Assembly (NCBI RefSeq): GCF_002258315.1
Contig: NZ_NOYD01000054.1
Coordinates: forward strand, 1-64,000
Source: Rhodococcus sp. 06-462-5
Lineage (GTDB): Bacteria; Actinomycetota; Actinomycetes; Mycobacteriales; Mycobacteriaceae
DNA length: 64,000 bases
Direction: 5' to 3'
Shown here piece by piece: positions 62,004-64,000 of this stretch. The position numbers and the translations under genes were made by a program. The notes below the pieces were generated by a model, which was not told where the DNA came from, ran no database searches, and saw only the letters and a list, made by a program, of their open reading frames with translations. Every line of letters begins with the position of its first letter. Position 1 is the stretch's first letter.

Positions 62004-64000
62004 ATGCCCACCCGATTCGCCACAACTCGACCCGGCCTCACCCTCGTAGTGGCCGGCGTCCTCTTCCTCGTGCTCGCAGCAGTCGCTGCCGGTGCGATGA
62101 ATGCACTGTCCCTGAACAGGTTCGAGGCGACCAACGCCCCGTCTGCGGCAGCCGAGGCGCTGCTCAACGACACCTTTCAGACCGGCACACCCAACATCAC
62201 CATCCTCGTCACCGCGAAGACCGGCGACGTCGACAGCTCGGCCGTCGCCGCGGACGGGTTACGTCTGACCGAGTTCGTCGACACCTTCCCCGGCATCGAC
62301 GACACATGGTCCTACTGGACCGAAGAGGTTCCGACCCTCGCCGCCGGGGACGGCAGCTCGGCGCTGATCCAGGCGTGGGCACCGGGCGACGCCACCGAAA
62401 TCCGGCAACAGGTCCTTCCCGCTCTCGACGAGGCACTCAGCCGGTCGGCTACCTCGAACATCGACATCGCTCTCGGCGGCAGCGACGAGGTGTTCCGCTC
62501 CGTCGCAGAACAATCCAGGACCGACTTTCTCCGAGCAGAGCTGATCATCGCCCCGCTGGTGATCGCACTGTTGTGGGCCGTCCTACGGCGGCTCCGTCTC
62601 GCCGCAGTGGTCTTCGCAACCGGACTGTTCTCCGTCGTCGGCACCCTGGCCATCATGCGCGTGGTGGCAGCCTTCACCGAAGTATCGACCTTCGCGGCGA
62701 ACATCGCGCTGGTGATGGGCATTGCACTCGGCGTCGATTACGGACTGTTCCTGATCTACCGCTTCCGAGAGGAAGCCCGCCGCACCGCTGACCTGACGTT
62801 GGCCGTGCAGCGAGCAGCGCAGGCAGCCGGACGCACCATCATGTTCTCCGGCGCCACCGTCGCCGCGTCACTGGCCGTTCTGCTGGTCTTCCCGTTCCCG
62901 TTCCTGGCCTCGTTCGCCTACGCCGGGATAGCCGTCGTCGCCACCGCCGTGCTCGCCGCTACGGTCGTACTCCCGGCCGCATTGGTGCTGCTCGGGCACC
63001 GCGCCTTACGGCGCAAGGAACCGGACACCGACGGAAGTACCGTGTGGCGGCGGATCACCGTGGCCACGACCGGCCGACCTGCAGTGTTCGCGATCGCCGG
63101 TGTGGTGATCTTGATACTGCTCGGAGCGCCGGTACTAGGCGTTCGGTTCGGCGCACCGGACGATCGCATCCTGCCGCAGTCGGTTCCGGTCCGCGCCCTG
63201 TACGACACCATCCGCGACGACTACGCCAGCGAGGATGCAGACGCAATTCTGCTCGTCGCACCGACCATCGCACCGGACGGCCTCGCTCGGTACGCCTCCG
63301 ATCTCGCAGCACTGCCCCAGGTGCTACGAGTGGACAGCGCACTGGGCACCGTCGAACCCGACAGGGCGCTCACTGCTCCACCGAACGGCGCCGTCCGTTT
63401 CACTCCCGACACCGCAGGCAGCTACCTCTCGGTGGTACCGACTCGCGAATCACTGGACGACAGAGCCGGATTCGTCTCCGCGGTACGGTCGGTGGAGCCT
63501 CCCGGCCAGGTACTCGTCGGCGGCTCACCCGCGATGCTCGACGACTACACCGACGGCGTCACCGCCCGGCTCCCGCTCGTGGCCGTGCTCATTGCACTGA
63601 TCACCTTCGCCATTCTGTTCGTGATGACCGGATCGATCATCGCCCCCATCAAAGCCACCATTCTGAATCTGCTGTCACTGACGGTCATGTTCGGTGTCCT
63701 GGTGTGGGGTTTTCAGAACGGCAATCTTGCTGGGCTGCTGGGTTTCACCCCTACCGGTGCCATCGAGCCGAGCATCCCCATCCTGATGTTCTGCATCGCC
63801 TACGGCCTGTCGATGGACTACGAAGTCTTCCTGCTCTCGCGCATCAAAGAAGAATTCGACCGTACCGGAGACAATCGCCAATCCATCATCGATGGCATCT
63901 CACGCTCCGCACCCGTCGTCACCGCAGCAGCTCTCATCCTGGCCGCATCCTTCGCCACCTACGCCACTTCCGGGGTGACCTTCCTTCAGCAACTCGGAAT
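62004..64000 (+). CDS. MMPL/RND-family transporter, C-terminus beyond the right edge
   Basis: 665 codons visible from the ATG at 62004. One N-terminal span, an extracellular domain of about 120 residues, then five spans including GIALGVDYGLFLIYRFREE (about 237), a second extracellular domain, and a second cluster with YGLSMDYEVFLLSRIKEE (about 600). The two GxxxDY-type motifs are the proton-relay aspartates of MMPL/RND pumps. Probably exports a lipid or drug; controlled by the divergent TetR. No stop in the visible part. Confidence 0.92.
   Translation, partial: MPTRFATTRPGLTLVVAGVLFLVLAAVAAGAMNALSLNRFEATNAPSAAAEALLNDTFQTGTPNITILVTAKTGDVDSSAVAADGLRLTEFVDTFPGIDDTWSYWTEEVPTLAAGDGSSALIQAWAPGDATEIRQQVLPALDEALSRSATSNIDIALGGSDEVFRSVAEQSRTDFLRAELIIAPLVIALLWAVLRRLRLAAVVFATGLFSVVGTLAIMRVVAAFTEVSTFAANIALVMGIALGVDYGLFLIYRFREEARRTADLTLAVQRAAQAAGRTIMFSGATVAASLAVLLVFPFPFLASFAYAGIAVVATAVLAATVVLPAALVLLGHRALRRKEPDTDGSTVWRRITVATTGRPAVFAIAGVVILILLGAPVLGVRFGAPDDRILPQSVPVRALYDTIRDDYASEDADAILLVAPTIAPDGLARYASDLAALPQVLRVDSALGTVEPDRALTAPPNGAVRFTPDTAGSYLSVVPTRESLDDRAGFVSAVRSVEPPGQVLVGGSPAMLDDYTDGVTARLPLVAVLIALITFAILFVMTGSIIAPIKATILNLLSLTVMFGVLVWGFQNGNLAGLLGFTPTGAIEPSIPILMFCIAYGLSMDYEVFLLSRIKEEFDRTGDNRQSIIDGISRSAPVVTAAALILAASFATYATSGVTFLQQLG

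Noticed and set aside
1..64000. tRNA or rRNA genes, CRISPR arrays, intact insertion sequences
   Set aside because: I looked for repeat-spacer patterns, transposase motifs and cloverleaf signatures by eye and saw none; a small or degenerate element could escape.

Overview
The window looks like part of the linear virulence plasmid of a plant-pathogenic actinomycete, most probably Rhodococcus fascians (pFiD188 type). I base this on two loci I recognise from their protein content and order: the fas cytokinin operon with fasR and two methyltransferases (about 41.0-50.3 kb), and the att locus with attR, attX and eight biosynthetic genes (about 50.4-60.9 kb). I ran no database search, so strain and plasmid identity come from memory of these loci.

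Layout: (1) 1-13.97 kb, minus strand: a secondary-metabolite operon reading MbtH-like protein, ornithine-type N-hydroxylase, PaiB-like flavin protein, FAD monooxygenase and a giant NRPS (C-A-PCP, C-A-PCP-E, C-A...) that starts with TTG at 10089 and runs off the left edge. (2) 14.2-16.6 kb: a UbiA-type prenyltransferase (plus strand), a LuxR-type regulator and an extra peptide deformylase (minus strand). (3) 16.7-35.0 kb, minus strand: two long, tightly overlapping conjugation operons. One (34.97 to 25.55 kb) encodes TcpC-like, small membrane, TcpE-like, VirB4-like and VirB6-like proteins, a three-domain peptidoglycan hydrolase and a lipoprotein-like protein. The other (24.88 to 16.72 kb) encodes an FtsK/TcpA-like coupling ATPase, a WhiB-like protein, an HTH protein, a prepilin-peptidase-like protein, a degenerate HNH-like protein and an ADP-ribosyltransferase-like protein. 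The same bipartite promoter-like element precedes both. (4) 35.3-38.2 kb, plus strand: a sigma/HTH-like protein, a secreted cutinase-family protein and a small unknown protein at the mosaic boundary. (5) 38.3-41.0 kb, minus strand: a PapA-like acyltransferase and a DszA/NtaA-type monooxygenase, downstream of fas and in the same direction. (6) 41.0-50.3 kb, minus strand: fasF, fasE, fasD, fasC, fasB, fasA, two paralogous methyltransferases and fasR. (7) 50.4-59.9 kb, minus strand: att genes; attR is divergent from attX. (8) 61.3-64.0 kb: a TetR regulator divergent from an MMPL transporter that is cut by the right edge, with two perfect tandem operators between them.

How the parts fit: FasA (P450), FasB (ferredoxin-TPP subunit) and FasC (transketolase-like subunit) would modify the isoprenoid side chain of cytokinins made by the isopentenyltransferase FasD. 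FasE (oxidase) and FasF (LOG-type phosphoribohydrolase) shape the released pool, and the two methyltransferases are placed to methylate precursor or product. The att genes combine arginine-pathway homologues with enzymes resembling beta-lactam synthetase, a carboxymethylproline-synthase-type crotonase and a clavaminate-synthase-type oxygenase; this fits the known role of att in making an autoregulatory compound that induces fas. The NRPS locus, with its N-hydroxylase and nearby spare peptide deformylase, is the least explained part. The conjugation block has coupling and VirB4 ATPases but no relaxase that I can recognise.
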